NCBI RefSeq assembly: GCF_016403105.1
Contig: NZ_CP046155.1
Coordinates: 3,501,906 to 3,565,905, forward strand
Source: Leptolyngbya sp. BL0902
Lineage (GTDB): Bacteria > Cyanobacteriota > Cyanobacteriia > Phormidesmidales > Phormidesmidaceae
Direction: 5' to 3'
DNA length: 64,000 nt
Part shown: piece by piece, positions 44,576 through 52,581 of the stretch
How positions within the stretch are numbered: the first letter of the stretch is position 1
How the letters are laid out: each line of letters begins with the position of its first letter
The notes under the pieces: generated by a model
The model's input: the letters and a program-made list of their open reading frames with translations, nothing else
Told to the model about the DNA's origin: nothing
Database searches by the model: none
Program-made: the position numbers and the translations under genes

Positions 44576-44797
44576 TTAAAGCTCCAGTAGTTCGCGGTAT
44601 AGCCCTTTAATCAGGTTGTCTAATTGCTCGTCAGGGCAACAGTCAATCAGGGCATGGAAGACATCCAGCAATTTAGCGGCGCTGTCTCCCATCATGGGGC
44701 TGAGGCCCCATACGTCTTGCACCCAGTCTTGGGGGTCGGTAGTATCGAAGATGAGGCGTTCGAGCAACTGCTGGGCTTCAGCCTTAGAAACGGACAT
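44576..44797 (-). CDS. Small helical protein of unknown function
   Basis: 73 residues from the ATG at 44795-44797. It is acidic and helical ('EAQQLLERLIFDTTDPQDWVQDVWG', 'AAKLLDVFHALIDCCPDEQLDNLIKGLYRELLEL' in pieces). No known motif. Divergent from the SWIM-finger gene, with 85 bp between starts. Confidence 0.65.
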   Translation of the reverse strand: MSVSKAEAQQLLERLIFDTTDPQDWVQDVWGLSPMMGDSAAKLLDVFHALIDCCPDEQLDNLIKGLYRELLEL

Positions 44798-44882
44798 GGC
44801 ATCCTTTGCGATAGGGGCACTTAGCCATCTTAGCGGTAAGTCTGATTCAGCGCCCCATTCCTTAACCTCTCTCGGTGAACCC

Positions 44883-45710
44883 ATGACCGCCTACTCATCG
44901 CCCTCTGCCGCTGCCTATGTCCTAGAAGAAGAGGCGTGGTGGGTGCAGCGCTGGGTGGATTTGCTGAACGCCTATCGGTTCAAAAAGCGGCTGGAGCGAG
45001 GGCGCATCTATGCGCGGGAGGGGCACATCCTCAGCCTGGAATATGCCGGGGCGAAGGTGACGGCCCTGGTGCAGGGCACCGCCGAGGAGCCCTACAAGCT
45101 GTCGATCTGGCTGGATACCTTCAGCGCCGAAGACTGGAACTACGTGATCGATTCCCTCTCGGAGCAGGCGATTCACTCGGCCCAGTTGCTGGCGGGGGAA
45201 ATGCCCGCCGACATTGAAGCGGTGTTTACCGCCAATGGCCTCAGTTTGTACCCCTTCAGTCTGGGGGAGGTGCATTCCAAATGCAGTTGCCCCGACCCCA
45301 AAAACCCCTGCAAGCACATTGCGGCGGTGTATTACCAACTGGGCGACTTGTTTCGGGAAGATCCCTTTGTGCTGTTTCAGTTGCGGGGCCGCAGCCGCGA
45401 AAGTTTGCTAGAGGCGTTGCGGCTCAAGCGTCGGGTCATCCCGCCCACCGAGGCAGAAACAGACGCGGCCTTGACCGCCCCGGAGGCCAGCCCCAGCCGT
45501 CCGGTGGACACGGTGGATCTGACCCCATTTTGGCGCTACGACGACCCCCTCGACGCTGACCTAGTGGTGATTACCCCCTCCGAAACCACGGTGCTCGATA
45601 CCCTGGGCAAGCTGCCCCTGCCGCCGGAGGATGCCCCCGCCGTGATGGCGAACCTCAAAACCCTCTACCAATCCGCCGCCCAACAGGCCATGATGCGGGC
45701 GCTGGGCTAG
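44883..45710 (+). CDS. SWIM zinc-finger protein
   Basis: 275 residues from the ATG at 44883. The SWIM finger '[18 protein letters not shown]' near residue 137 has the C-x-C-x(n)-C-x-H ligand pattern. The preceding part (20-130) is the usual basic and aromatic region found with SWIM domains in bacteria ('[16 protein letters not shown]', '[18 protein letters not shown]'). SWIM fingers often bind DNA or protein and commonly accompany SWI2/SNF2 ATPases, but none is encoded nearby. Its TAG stop overlaps the yvcK-like stop in a shared CTAG. Confidence 0.9.
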   Translation: MTAYSSPSAAAYVLEEEAWWVQRWVDLLNAYRFKKRLERGRIYAREGHILSLEYAGAKVTALVQGTAEEPYKLSIWLDTFSAEDWNYVIDSLSEQAIHSAQLLAGEMPADIEAVFTANGLSLYPFSLGEVHSKCSCPDPKNPCKHIAAVYYQLGDLFREDPFVLFQLRGRSRESLLEALRLKRRVIPPTEAETDAALTAPEASPSRPVDTVDLTPFWRYDDPLDADLVVITPSETTVLDTLGKLPLPPEDAPAVMANLKTLYQSAAQQAMMRALG

Positions 45711-47083
45711 GGCCAAATCCGCTGGGTGCGAGAATACCAGCGCAGCAGCACACGGGCCAAGTGGTGGGGATGGTGGCGTACGGTGAGGTCGGGGCGTTCG
45801 TCCATGATGTTGGCGGCAATAATGCGACGACCCGAAGCAATCACGGCCTCTCGGTCGAGGATGACGGGGCCAACTCCCTGCTGGGCATAGTGGCGGACGA
45901 CGGCTTCAGCGGGAGGTGTTTTTTGTACCAGCACCGCATCAAACAGGTGTTGACCACAGGCGGCATCCAGGGCGCGAATGTGGTCGGAGACGGCAAAGCC
46001 CTCGGTTTCCCCCGGTTCGGTCATGATGTTGCAGACGTAGACGCGGGGCACGCGCTGGGCGGCGATGGCTTTGACCAGGTCGGGCACCAGCAGGTTAGGA
46101 ATGATGCTGGTATACAGACTGCCGGGGCCAATGATGATGTAGTCGGCTTCTTCGATGGCGCGGATGGCTTTGGGTAGGGCGGGCGGATTGGGCGGCAAGC
46201 AGCCAATCTGGACGATGCGGCGACGGGCCTCAGCAATTTTAGATTCGCCCACAATGCGTCGACCGTTATCCAGTTCGGCCCACAGTTGCACATCGCTGAG
46301 GGTGGAGGGCAACACCTGTCCCCGCACCGCCAATACTTTGGAACTCGCGGCAATGGCCTGCTCTAGGTCGCCCGTAATTTCGCTCATGGCGGTGAGAAAC
46401 AGGTTGCCAAAGCTATGGCCCACCAGCCCGCTGCCCGCCTCAAAGCGATACTTAAACAACTCCGTCAGCAGCTTTTCTTCGTCCGCCAGGGCCGACAGAC
46501 AGTTGCGGATATCCCCCGGAGGCAGCACACCAATTTCCCGCCGCAGCCGTCCCGAAGACCCGCCATCATCGGCCACGGTGACAATGGCGGTGATGTTGGA
46601 ACTGTAGTGCTTCAGCCCCCGCAGCAGGTTCGAGAGCCCGGTGCCACCGCCCACCACCACAATCTTCGGCCCCCGCGATAGCCGCCGCTGGGTGAGCAGA
46701 GCGTCCAAAAGCTCCTCCTCATGGCCCGGAATCAGCACATCGGTGATGGCTCCCACGGTGCGGGTTTGGCCCCACAAAATCAGCCACAGCCCCAGCAAAA
46801 TTCCTAGGGGGCCGCTGATGTAGTTGGGGACATAGGTGGTAAACGTCCGCAGCGCCGCCCCTAGCATCTGCCCGGTATAAAACACAGGGGTGAGCCGCAG
46901 CCAAATCATCAGACCAGTGCCCACCATCAGCACCCCCATCACGCTGATGAACAGCCACCGCTTCACCAACAGCCCCGGAGCCAGCCACCACACCAAACGA
47001 CTGGCCCGCCGTGGAGATGACCTGGAGGATCGCCGCCACCGATGGATCTGCTCAAGGAGTATGGACAGGGGGGTGGGCCGCAT
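45707..47083 (-). CDS. YvcK/CofD-like gluconeogenesis factor with N-terminal membrane segments
   Basis: 458 residues. Residues 1-110 contain two hydrophobic helices ('[23 protein letters not shown]' in part, and '[14 protein letters not shown]'). The rest is the YvcK fold, which binds UDP-sugars: '[18 protein letters not shown]', '[16 protein letters not shown]', '[12 protein letters not shown]', '[12 protein letters not shown]' and '[17 protein letters not shown]'. YvcK is needed for growth on gluconeogenic carbon and for cell shape in firmicutes; the cyanobacterial role is not established. Convergent with the SWIM gene, sharing a CTAG stop. Confidence 0.9.
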   Translation of the reverse strand: MRPTPLSILLEQIHRWRRSSRSSPRRASRLVWWLAPGLLVKRWLFISVMGVLMVGTGLMIWLRLTPVFYTGQMLGAALRTFTTYVPNYISGPLGILLGLWLILWGQTRTVGAITDVLIPGHEEELLDALLTQRRLSRGPKIVVVGGGTGLSNLLRGLKHYSSNITAIVTVADDGGSSGRLRREIGVLPPGDIRNCLSALADEEKLLTELFKYRFEAGSGLVGHSFGNLFLTAMSEITGDLEQAIAASSKVLAVRGQVLPSTLSDVQLWAELDNGRRIVGESKIAEARRRIVQIGCLPPNPPALPKAIRAIEEADYIIIGPGSLYTSIIPNLLVPDLVKAIAAQRVPRVYVCNIMTEPGETEGFAVSDHIRALDAACGQHLFDAVLVQKTPPAEAVVRHYAQQGVGPVILDREAVIASGRRIIAANIMDERPDLTVRHHPHHLARVLLRWYSRTQRIWP

Positions 47084-47405
47084 CGGGGGAGAAAACCAAG
47101 ATCAACATCGGGTCATATTTAGGGTAGAGCGCCACCCCCACCCCAATGACTAAGGTCGGACTCCAGAGCGTAGCGGGTATCTCTTCCCAGGGATAGTGTA
47201 GCTTCTATCACCCTGGGCAAACGCCCGCCATAGCGGTCAGGTTGGACGGAATCGGGGGACAAAGGGCAGGAATCAGCAGCGGAGTACCAATCTCTATAGT
47301 TGGATATAGCTAGGGGGAGCCCAGTTTCTGTCGCTGTGCAGAGGGGGATCTAGGGCTCCAACGCTTAGGGTGTAGGAGATGTTCACACCAAGGAGCCAAT
47401 TCACT
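47084..47405. other. Intergenic region between yvcK-like gene and csbD
   Basis: About 320 bp with no gene seen. Divergent starts flank it, so it should hold promoters for both. AAGGAG at 47391-47396 is the csbD ribosome-binding site. No RNA gene, repeat or attachment-site signature was found. Confidence 0.4.
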
Positions 47406-47588
47406 ATGGCTATTGAAGATCGCATGAAGGCGACCGCTAAAAATGTTGAAGGTAAAGTGCAGGCAGCGGTTGGCGAAATTACAGGCGACCCCAAGGATCA
47501 AGCCGTTGGTAAGGCCAAGCAAGCCGAAGCCCGCATCATCCACGCCGAGGAAGATGCCAAGGACAAGCTCAAGGAAGTCATTGATTAG
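47406..47588 (+). CDS. CsbD-family stress-response protein
   Basis: 60 residues from the ATG at 47406. The CsbD pattern is present: 'MKATAKNVEGKVQAAVGEIT' and 'GDPKDQAVGKAKQAEARI'. It is a hydrophilic helical protein of the general stress type, often induced by salt or osmotic shock. Function is poorly known. A strong hairpin follows. Confidence 0.88.
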   Translation: MAIEDRMKATAKNVEGKVQAAVGEITGDPKDQAVGKAKQAEARIIHAEEDAKDKLKEVID

Positions 47589-47631
47589 TACGGGCTAGCA
47601 TCGGGGCTATTGAGTCGATAAGCCCTAGATC

Positions 47632-47664
47632 AACCCCCAGGGATCGCATTGATTCCTGGGGGTT
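47632..47664. terminator. Strong 14-bp hairpin between csbD and pgk
   Basis: Arms at 47632-47645 and 47651-47664 (built on aacccccagg / cctgggggtt) pair over 14 bp with a single mismatch around a 5-base loop. It lies between the convergent csbD and pgk stops, suited to bidirectional termination. Confidence 0.75.
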
Positions 47665-47719
47665 AGGTCATGGGATGGTCAAGGCACCGGGCGTTTTAGC
47701 CACCCGATCCCTAATCAGT

Positions 47720-48925
47720 CTAGGCTTCATCCAAAGCGGCAATGCCGGGGAGTTCCTTGCCTTCCAGCAGTTCCAGGCTGGCACCGCCCCCGGTGGAGAT
47801 GTGGCTCATTTGCTCGGCCACGCCCACTTTTTCCACCGCTGCCACGGAATCGCCGCCGCCGATGATGGTGGTGACGCCTTGGGGGGTGAGTTCTGCCAGG
47901 GTGTGGGCGATGGCTTCGGTGCCTGCCGCAAACTTATCGAACTCAAACACGCCCATGGGGCCGTTCCAAATCACGGACTTGCACTGCTTCAGCGCCTCTT
48001 GGAACACCGTCACCGAGTCAGGGCCGATGTCGAGACCCATCCAGCCGTCGGGGATGGCTTCCACACTGACGGTTTGGGCGTTGGCATCGGGGGCAAACTT
48101 GTCGGCCACCACCACATCGGTGGGCAGTAGCAGGTCAACGCCTTTTTCCTTGGCCTTGGCTTCTAGGGCTTTGGCCAGTTCCAGCTTGTCTTCTTCTACC
48201 AGAGAACCGCCGACGCTGAGGCCACGGGCTTTGTAGAAGGTGAAGATCATGCCGCCACCGATCAGCAGCTTGTCTACCTTATCCAGCAGGGTTTCGATCA
48301 CGCCGATTTTGCTGGACACCTTGGAACCGCCGATAATCGCCGCCAGGGGACGCTGGGGGTTTTCGATGGCCGCTTGCAGGTATTGCAGTTCTTTTTCGAT
48401 CAAATACCCGGCCACGGAGGGGCTGAGGTACTTGGTGACGCCCTCGGTGGAGGCGTGGGCGCGGTGGGCGGTGCCAAAGGCATCGTTCACATACAGATCC
48501 GCGTTGGCAGCGAGGGCCTTGGCGAAGTCAGGATCGTTGGCCTCTTCGCCAGCGTAGAAGCGCACGTTTTCTAGCAGGGCCACCTGGCCGTTGCCCATGC
48601 CGTTAATGGCGGCGGCCACCTCGTCACCGATGCAGTCGTCGCACTTGATCACCTCTTGGCCCAGCAGTTCGCCTAGGCGCTTGGCCACGGGGGTGAGGCG
48701 CATACTCTCGACCACCTGGGCCTTGGGACGACCAAAGTGGCTGGTCAAAATTACCTTGGCCCCTTTGCCCGTCAGGTCTTGGATGGTGGGCAGCGCTGCC
48801 CGAATGCGGGTGTCGTCGGTGATGGCCCCTTGGTCATCCAGGGGCACGTTGAAGTCGGCCCGCACCAACACCCGCTTTCCTTCGAGATCGGCAGCGGTCA
48901 GACTGGCCACAGATTTTTTGACCAT
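47720..48925 (-). CDS. pgk: Phosphoglycerate kinase
   Basis: 401 residues. It converts 3-phosphoglycerate and ATP to 1,3-bisphosphoglycerate in the Calvin cycle and works reversibly in glycolysis. Family motifs: '[16 protein letters not shown]', 'LTSHFGRPK', '[16 protein letters not shown]', '[14 protein letters not shown]', '[13 protein letters not shown]', 'GGGMIFTF', 'NGPMGVFE' and the nucleotide-binding '[11 protein letters not shown]'. A GGGAGG site nine bases upstream supports the ATG at 48923-48925. Single gene, divergent from the Usp gene. Confidence 0.98.
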   Translation of the reverse strand: MVKKSVASLTAADLEGKRVLVRADFNVPLDDQGAITDDTRIRAALPTIQDLTGKGAKVILTSHFGRPKAQVVESMRLTPVAKRLGELLGQEVIKCDDCIGDEVAAAINGMGNGQVALLENVRFYAGEEANDPDFAKALAANADLYVNDAFGTAHRAHASTEGVTKYLSPSVAGYLIEKELQYLQAAIENPQRPLAAIIGGSKVSSKIGVIETLLDKVDKLLIGGGMIFTFYKARGLSVGGSLVEEDKLELAKALEAKAKEKGVDLLLPTDVVVADKFAPDANAQTVSVEAIPDGWMGLDIGPDSVTVFQEALKQCKSVIWNGPMGVFEFDKFAAGTEAIAHTLAELTPQGVTTIIGGGDSVAAVEKVGVAEQMSHISTGGGASLELLEGKELPGIAALDEA

Positions 48926-49144
48926 AACAAGAAACCTCCCAAAAACGGCGTAAGAGCTTTGTTAGCGTTGTTTATTACGTTATGCGGCGGGATGGCGAAA
49001 GCGGGCGCAACCTTGTCTAAGGTAGAACTTAGCAGGCTAGTACTGCCTAACCAACCTCCGGTGTCTGTCGTAATATTTACCTAATCGACGCCATTATTCT
49101 ACCGGAGTCCGAGTTCCCTTTTGATTCTGCCCTAGGGATTGGCC

Positions 49145-49549
49145 ATGTTTAAGATCGTTCTCTTTCCCATCGACATGAGTGCCGAGGCGCAACAGGCAAG
49201 CCCCAAGGTGGCTGAACTGGTGAAGTTCCACCAAAGCCGCCTGGTGCTGCTCTCGGTGGTAGAACCTGTAGAACCCGATGTCGCTGGCGATCAGCAAACC
49301 TCCCCGGAGGCGGTGGCGGCGCTGCTGGGGAAGGCCAAGGATGTGTTTGCCCAGCAGGGCATCGACGCTGAAGCGATTGAACGGGAAGGCCAGCCCGCCT
49401 TTGTGATCTGCGATGTGGCCGACGAACTGAACGCCGACCTAATTGTGATGGGCTGTCGTGGCGTGGGCCTAATCGAAGACATCCAGGCCGAAAGCGTCAC
49501 CACCCGCGTCATCAACCTCTCCCCCTGTCCGGTGTTGATTATTCCCTAG
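49145..49549 (+). CDS. Universal stress protein (UspA family)
   Basis: 134 residues from the ATG at 49145; a TTG two codons earlier is possible. One Usp domain: 'KIVLFPIDMSAEAQQA', 'RLVLLSVVEPVEP', 'DELNADLIVMGCRGVGLIED' and 'VINLSPCPVLII'. The usual ATP-binding G-2x-G-9x-G-[ST] motif is only partly kept ('GCRGVGLIEDIQAESVT'), so nucleotide binding is uncertain. Stands near the convergent DUF3143 gene. Confidence 0.9.
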   Translation: MFKIVLFPIDMSAEAQQASPKVAELVKFHQSRLVLLSVVEPVEPDVAGDQQTSPEAVAALLGKAKDVFAQQGIDAEAIEREGQPAFVICDVADELNADLIVMGCRGVGLIEDIQAESVTTRVINLSPCPVLIIP

Positions 49550-49556
49550 CGTTGTG

Positions 49557-49829
49557 CTAAGGCCCAGAAAAAATCGCTTCTTCGAGATCCTTGCGGCTGA
49601 GGGAATATTTGAAAATCCGCTGCACATCCTTGCCGTCGGCTCCGGCGTTGACATAGCGCACCACCAGGGCATCGATGTCTAAAATCACATCGGCTTCCCA
49701 GAGGGGGCGCTGTACGTGCCAGCGGTGGGGCACGTCGCTATTTTGTTCGCAGCCCTGGCGACGCAGCCAGTCTTCAATATCCGGCAGGGTATGGTTATAG
49801 AGGGGAGTGCTCGCGGTGGGAAGAGCCAT
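49557..49829 (-). CDS. DUF3143 family cyanobacterial protein
   Basis: 90 residues. 'LPDIEDWLRRQGCEQN', 'WHVQRPLWEADVILDIDALVVRY' (in pieces) and 'QRIFKYSLSRKDLEEAIFSGP' match the DUF3143 family, conserved in cyanobacteria. It follows the J-domain membrane gene after 52 bp on the same strand, so the two are likely one unit. Function unknown. Confidence 0.85.
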   Translation of the reverse strand: MALPTASTPLYNHTLPDIEDWLRRQGCEQNSDVPHRWHVQRPLWEADVILDIDALVVRYVNAGADGKDVQRIFKYSLSRKDLEEAIFSGP

Positions 49830-49881
49830 AGAAACAACCTAGGAGAGTAATCAATCGGGTGGGCGTCGTTCCTCTCCTAGC

Positions 49882-50481
49882 CTACAGCCAAGTGGGTGCC
49901 CCCTGAGCAGAACGAGGGCGAGGGGGGGATGGCAAGCTGGGCGCAGGGTCAGCCTCCTTCGGTAGAGGCTCCTGGCGGTCTGGGGTAGGAGGCGCATCGG
50001 AGGTTAGGGTAGCGGCCTCTGGCAGTTCGGGATTGATAGCATAGTCTCCACGGGTAAGGCCCACCGTGACCACCAGGGCCAAGCAGGCCACAAAGGTCAG
50101 CCCCAGGATAAACAGGGCAAAAATTTCCCCGGCAGACAGGGGCCGATCCGTGGGGTCGAGGTACAGGTTCGATGGTTCCTTGCGGCGGGGCACGGTGCTG
50201 CTGGCCCGCGACAGGGGTTCCAGCGGCTGCATCACCGAAATGCGGGAATAGCCCACCTGTTTATCGTAGGTCCAGCGGCGGTCGGGGCTGCTGAGGATGC
50301 CGTAGGCTTCGTTGAGCTGCTGAAACTTTTCGGTGGCTTCCTCCTCCGGTAGGGTGGTGGTGTCGGGGTGGTAGAGCTTGCTCAGTTCCCGAAACGCCTG
50401 CCGAATTTGCTGGGGGCTTGCGGTCGGCTTCACCCCCAGTCGGTCGTAGTAGGTTTCGGGTCTTGGGTTGGGTGCAGGCAT
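49882..50481 (-). CDS. J-domain protein with one membrane helix
   Basis: 199 residues from the ATG at 50479-50481; a GTG three codons earlier has the closer AAGG. The J domain covers about 8-75, with HPD in 'LSKLYHPDTTTLP' and the 'EAYGILSSPDRRWTYD' helix. A linker leads to a transmembrane helix 'GEIFALFILGLTFVACLALV' near residue 120-140 and a Pro-rich tail. It would bring DnaK to a membrane surface. The paired DUF3143 gene follows. Confidence 0.9.
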   Translation of the reverse strand: MPAPNPRPETYYDRLGVKPTASPQQIRQAFRELSKLYHPDTTTLPEEEATEKFQQLNEAYGILSSPDRRWTYDKQVGYSRISVMQPLEPLSRASSTVPRRKEPSNLYLDPTDRPLSAGEIFALFILGLTFVACLALVVTVGLTRGDYAINPELPEAATLTSDAPPTPDRQEPLPKEADPAPSLPSPPRPRSAQGAPTWL

Positions 50482-50542
50482 AGACGCCACGGGCCTTTTA
50501 TCCGCAAAGGTTGATCGGCACAGAAAAACAGTAATGGCTAGG

Positions 50543-51394
50543 CTAACACGGGGCCGATTCCCATTCCATGAGCGACCGACTGAGGCGAATTTGGGCCAGG
50601 GTAAACACCACCGGAATCACCCGACCGTAGTTGGTGGCAATGGTGCGCCAGCCGAGATCCGCCAGAAACCACGTCCACAGGGCGGGGCCAAGCCAAGCCA
50701 ACAGGGTACGGGTTGCGCCATAGCGGGCCGCATTCACCGCCACCCCACGGGAGGCCATGCCCAGGGCCACCCGGCTCTGGATTTGGGCCAGGGCCGTTCC
50801 TCCACCCCGCACCAGGGTTTGCTTGGCCAGTTCATAGCGGGCTACCTGAAACATCACCTGACGGGCCAAATGGTGCAGCAACCAAGGCCGCAACAGCGCA
50901 CTCACCGCCAGGGCGCTGCCCCCCTTCACCAGCAGCCCCGTGGGATTGGCCTGCAATGCCTGGGGCAAGGTCTGGAACTGGGGCGACTGGGCCAGGGTTT
51001 GCCGCAACTCCTTCTGCGCCTGTTGCCGCTCTTTGGGGGGTAATTTCTTCCAGGCTGTCTCAATTAAATGGAGAAATACCTCCGCCTCTAAGTCCTCGGT
51101 GGGCCAGGTTTCGGCGTAGGGCAGGCGCAGATAGCGGCACACCTGCACCAGGGATTGGCGATAGGTCATGGTCTGGCTTTGGCCGTGCAGCACCGTCAAG
51201 CCATCCGCTGCGAGAAACCGAAACCGCTGCTCCAGTCGATCTAGCCACTCCTGCCGCGAACCGCCCTTGACCGTCAGCGGGTCTAAACGACTCAGGTAAT
51301 CCAGCGGGTTAAATTTGGGCCGAAACAACATTTCGGTTAACGCCTGGAGTTCTTCCTCCGTGGCCAATTCTAGGGCCGAACGCAGCTCATCCAC
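50543..51394 (-). CDS. YaaW-like (UPF0174) protein
   Basis: 283 residues from the GTG at 51392-51394. The N-terminus 'DELRSALELATEEELQAL' and 'LTEMLFRPKFNPLDYL' is the YaaW family signature. A helical region follows ('YRQSLVQVCRYLRLPY', 'AWKKLPPKERQQAQKELRQ'), then 'ATRTLLAWLGPALWTWFLADLG', a hydrophobic pair near residue 240 that may associate with membrane. In bacteria YaaW has no proven biochemical role. Single gene. Confidence 0.82.
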   Translation of the reverse strand: MDELRSALELATEEELQALTEMLFRPKFNPLDYLSRLDPLTVKGGSRQEWLDRLEQRFRFLAADGLTVLHGQSQTMTYRQSLVQVCRYLRLPYAETWPTEDLEAEVFLHLIETAWKKLPPKERQQAQKELRQTLAQSPQFQTLPQALQANPTGLLVKGGSALAVSALLRPWLLHHLARQVMFQVARYELAKQTLVRGGGTALAQIQSRVALGMASRGVAVNAARYGATRTLLAWLGPALWTWFLADLGWRTIATNYGRVIPVVFTLAQIRLSRSLMEWESAPC

Positions 51395-51465
51395 CACCGC
51401 TCACCGTTCGATCATTACCCCTTAATTTTTACACCATCCCAGCGGATAGGTAGCAAAGGAACCGA

Positions 51466-52278
51466 TCACTCGTCGGTGCGATAGCGCACAGTGATACGCC
51501 CTTGGCCCAGGTCAAGGATTTCGCCGCCCAGGGCTTGGATGCGCTCAACGGCAATTTGGCGTACTTGGTCATCCACAGCGAGGTTAATCACCTGAACCCA
51601 GGCGCTAATTTGGGCAGCTCTGCTGGCGGAATTTTCGGTGAGGAAGGCAGCGGTTTGACGGGAGGCTTCTGCCACTGAGGCCGCTTCCGGCTCATCGGAT
51701 TGATCGGCCCACTCGGCGGCGGTGATGAAGGACTGACGGGCCGCGTCACCATCCCCTAAAAACAGCAGTTGATCAATACCGAGAAAGCGCCAGACCCGAT
51801 AGCCACCGGAGGGGAGGGTGGGGGTCATGGAGGTCAGCCCCCGCTGCATCATTTCGATGGTGCGTTCTGGCTGGCCTGCAAAGAGGGAGGTGCTGGCGGA
51901 AAGGTAGAGGTAGGGGGTGACAAAGCGCGGATCGCGGTCAACGATCACCTCGAAAAATTCGGGGCTGACGGTGTAACCCACCTGGAGACGGGCATCGACA
52001 TTACCGAAGTACTGCAAAAAGTTGAGGAACGTCCAGTTCGCGATTAGGTTGTCATAGCCGAAGCTGGGCATTCGACGCAGCAAGGAAAGACGCAGGCGAT
52101 CCTGGTCTTCCTGGAGGCGTAATTGTTCGGGGCCTTGGGCTCCGGTGGCGACGGCCTGAAGTGCTTGGAACTGCCGCCACTGAAGCCCGCCAATGGCCAC
52201 TCCCAGCAGCGCCAGCAACCCCGCCATCGTCAGGGCATGGCGCAGGGACTGGGGGTTGAGACGCGCTAGGGGAGCCAT
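51466..52278 (-). CDS. Membrane-anchored TPR-like cyanobacterial protein
   Basis: 270 residues. One N-terminal membrane helix ('ALTMAGLLALLGVAIGGLQW') is followed by an alpha-helical repeat region resembling degenerate TPRs ('YGYDNLIANWTFLNFLQYFG'-like, 'RTIEMMQRGLTSMTPTLP', 'WRFLGIDQLLFLGDGDAARQSF'). The C-terminus 'GRITVRYRTDE' is a short strand. No named function. It starts 17 bp after the small membrane gene assigned to psb35, so the two form a unit. Confidence 0.75.
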   Translation of the reverse strand: MAPLARLNPQSLRHALTMAGLLALLGVAIGGLQWRQFQALQAVATGAQGPEQLRLQEDQDRLRLSLLRRMPSFGYDNLIANWTFLNFLQYFGNVDARLQVGYTVSPEFFEVIVDRDPRFVTPYLYLSASTSLFAGQPERTIEMMQRGLTSMTPTLPSGGYRVWRFLGIDQLLFLGDGDAARQSFITAAEWADQSDEPEAASVAEASRQTAAFLTENSASRAAQISAWVQVINLAVDDQVRQIAVERIQALGGEILDLGQGRITVRYRTDE

Positions 52279-52295
52279 AGATCGGGACAGCGGGG

Positions 52296-52496
52296 TTAGT
52301 CGGCGTCGGTGTCGGTAGTTTCAGCGTTCACCTTGGGCACAAAGCCCGGTTTCTCTTTATTTTCCCAGCCGGGGGGGCGCTTGGAGTTATACCAGGCAAT
52401 CGACCCAATGCTGATGGCGGCGATGAAGCCCACCACATAAACCAGCACAAAGGATGAAGGGAGGCCGCTACCGACCGCACCAAGGGTGAATATCAT
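52296..52496 (-). CDS. psb35: Probable Psb35-like photosystem II assembly membrane protein
   Basis: 66 residues from the ATG at 52494-52496. One membrane helix ('SFVLVYVVGFIAAISIGSIAW') and a charged tail beginning 'YNSKRPPGWENKEKPGF'. The helix-tail junction 'SIAWYNSKRPxGWE' is what I recall for Psb35, a small protein that stabilises the CP47 assembly module with high-light-inducible proteins in Synechocystis. This is recalled, not aligned, so the name is tentative. A TPR-like membrane protein gene follows 17 bp downstream. Confidence 0.6.
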   Translation of the reverse strand: MIFTLGAVGSGLPSSFVLVYVVGFIAAISIGSIAWYNSKRPPGWENKEKPGFVPKVNAETTDTDAD

Positions 52497-52581
52497 GGGA
52501 ATTTGCACTCCAAACTTAGAGAAAACGATTTTAGAGACAGCGATTAGGGGTGGGTATCCCAAATTATAGATGACCACCGCC

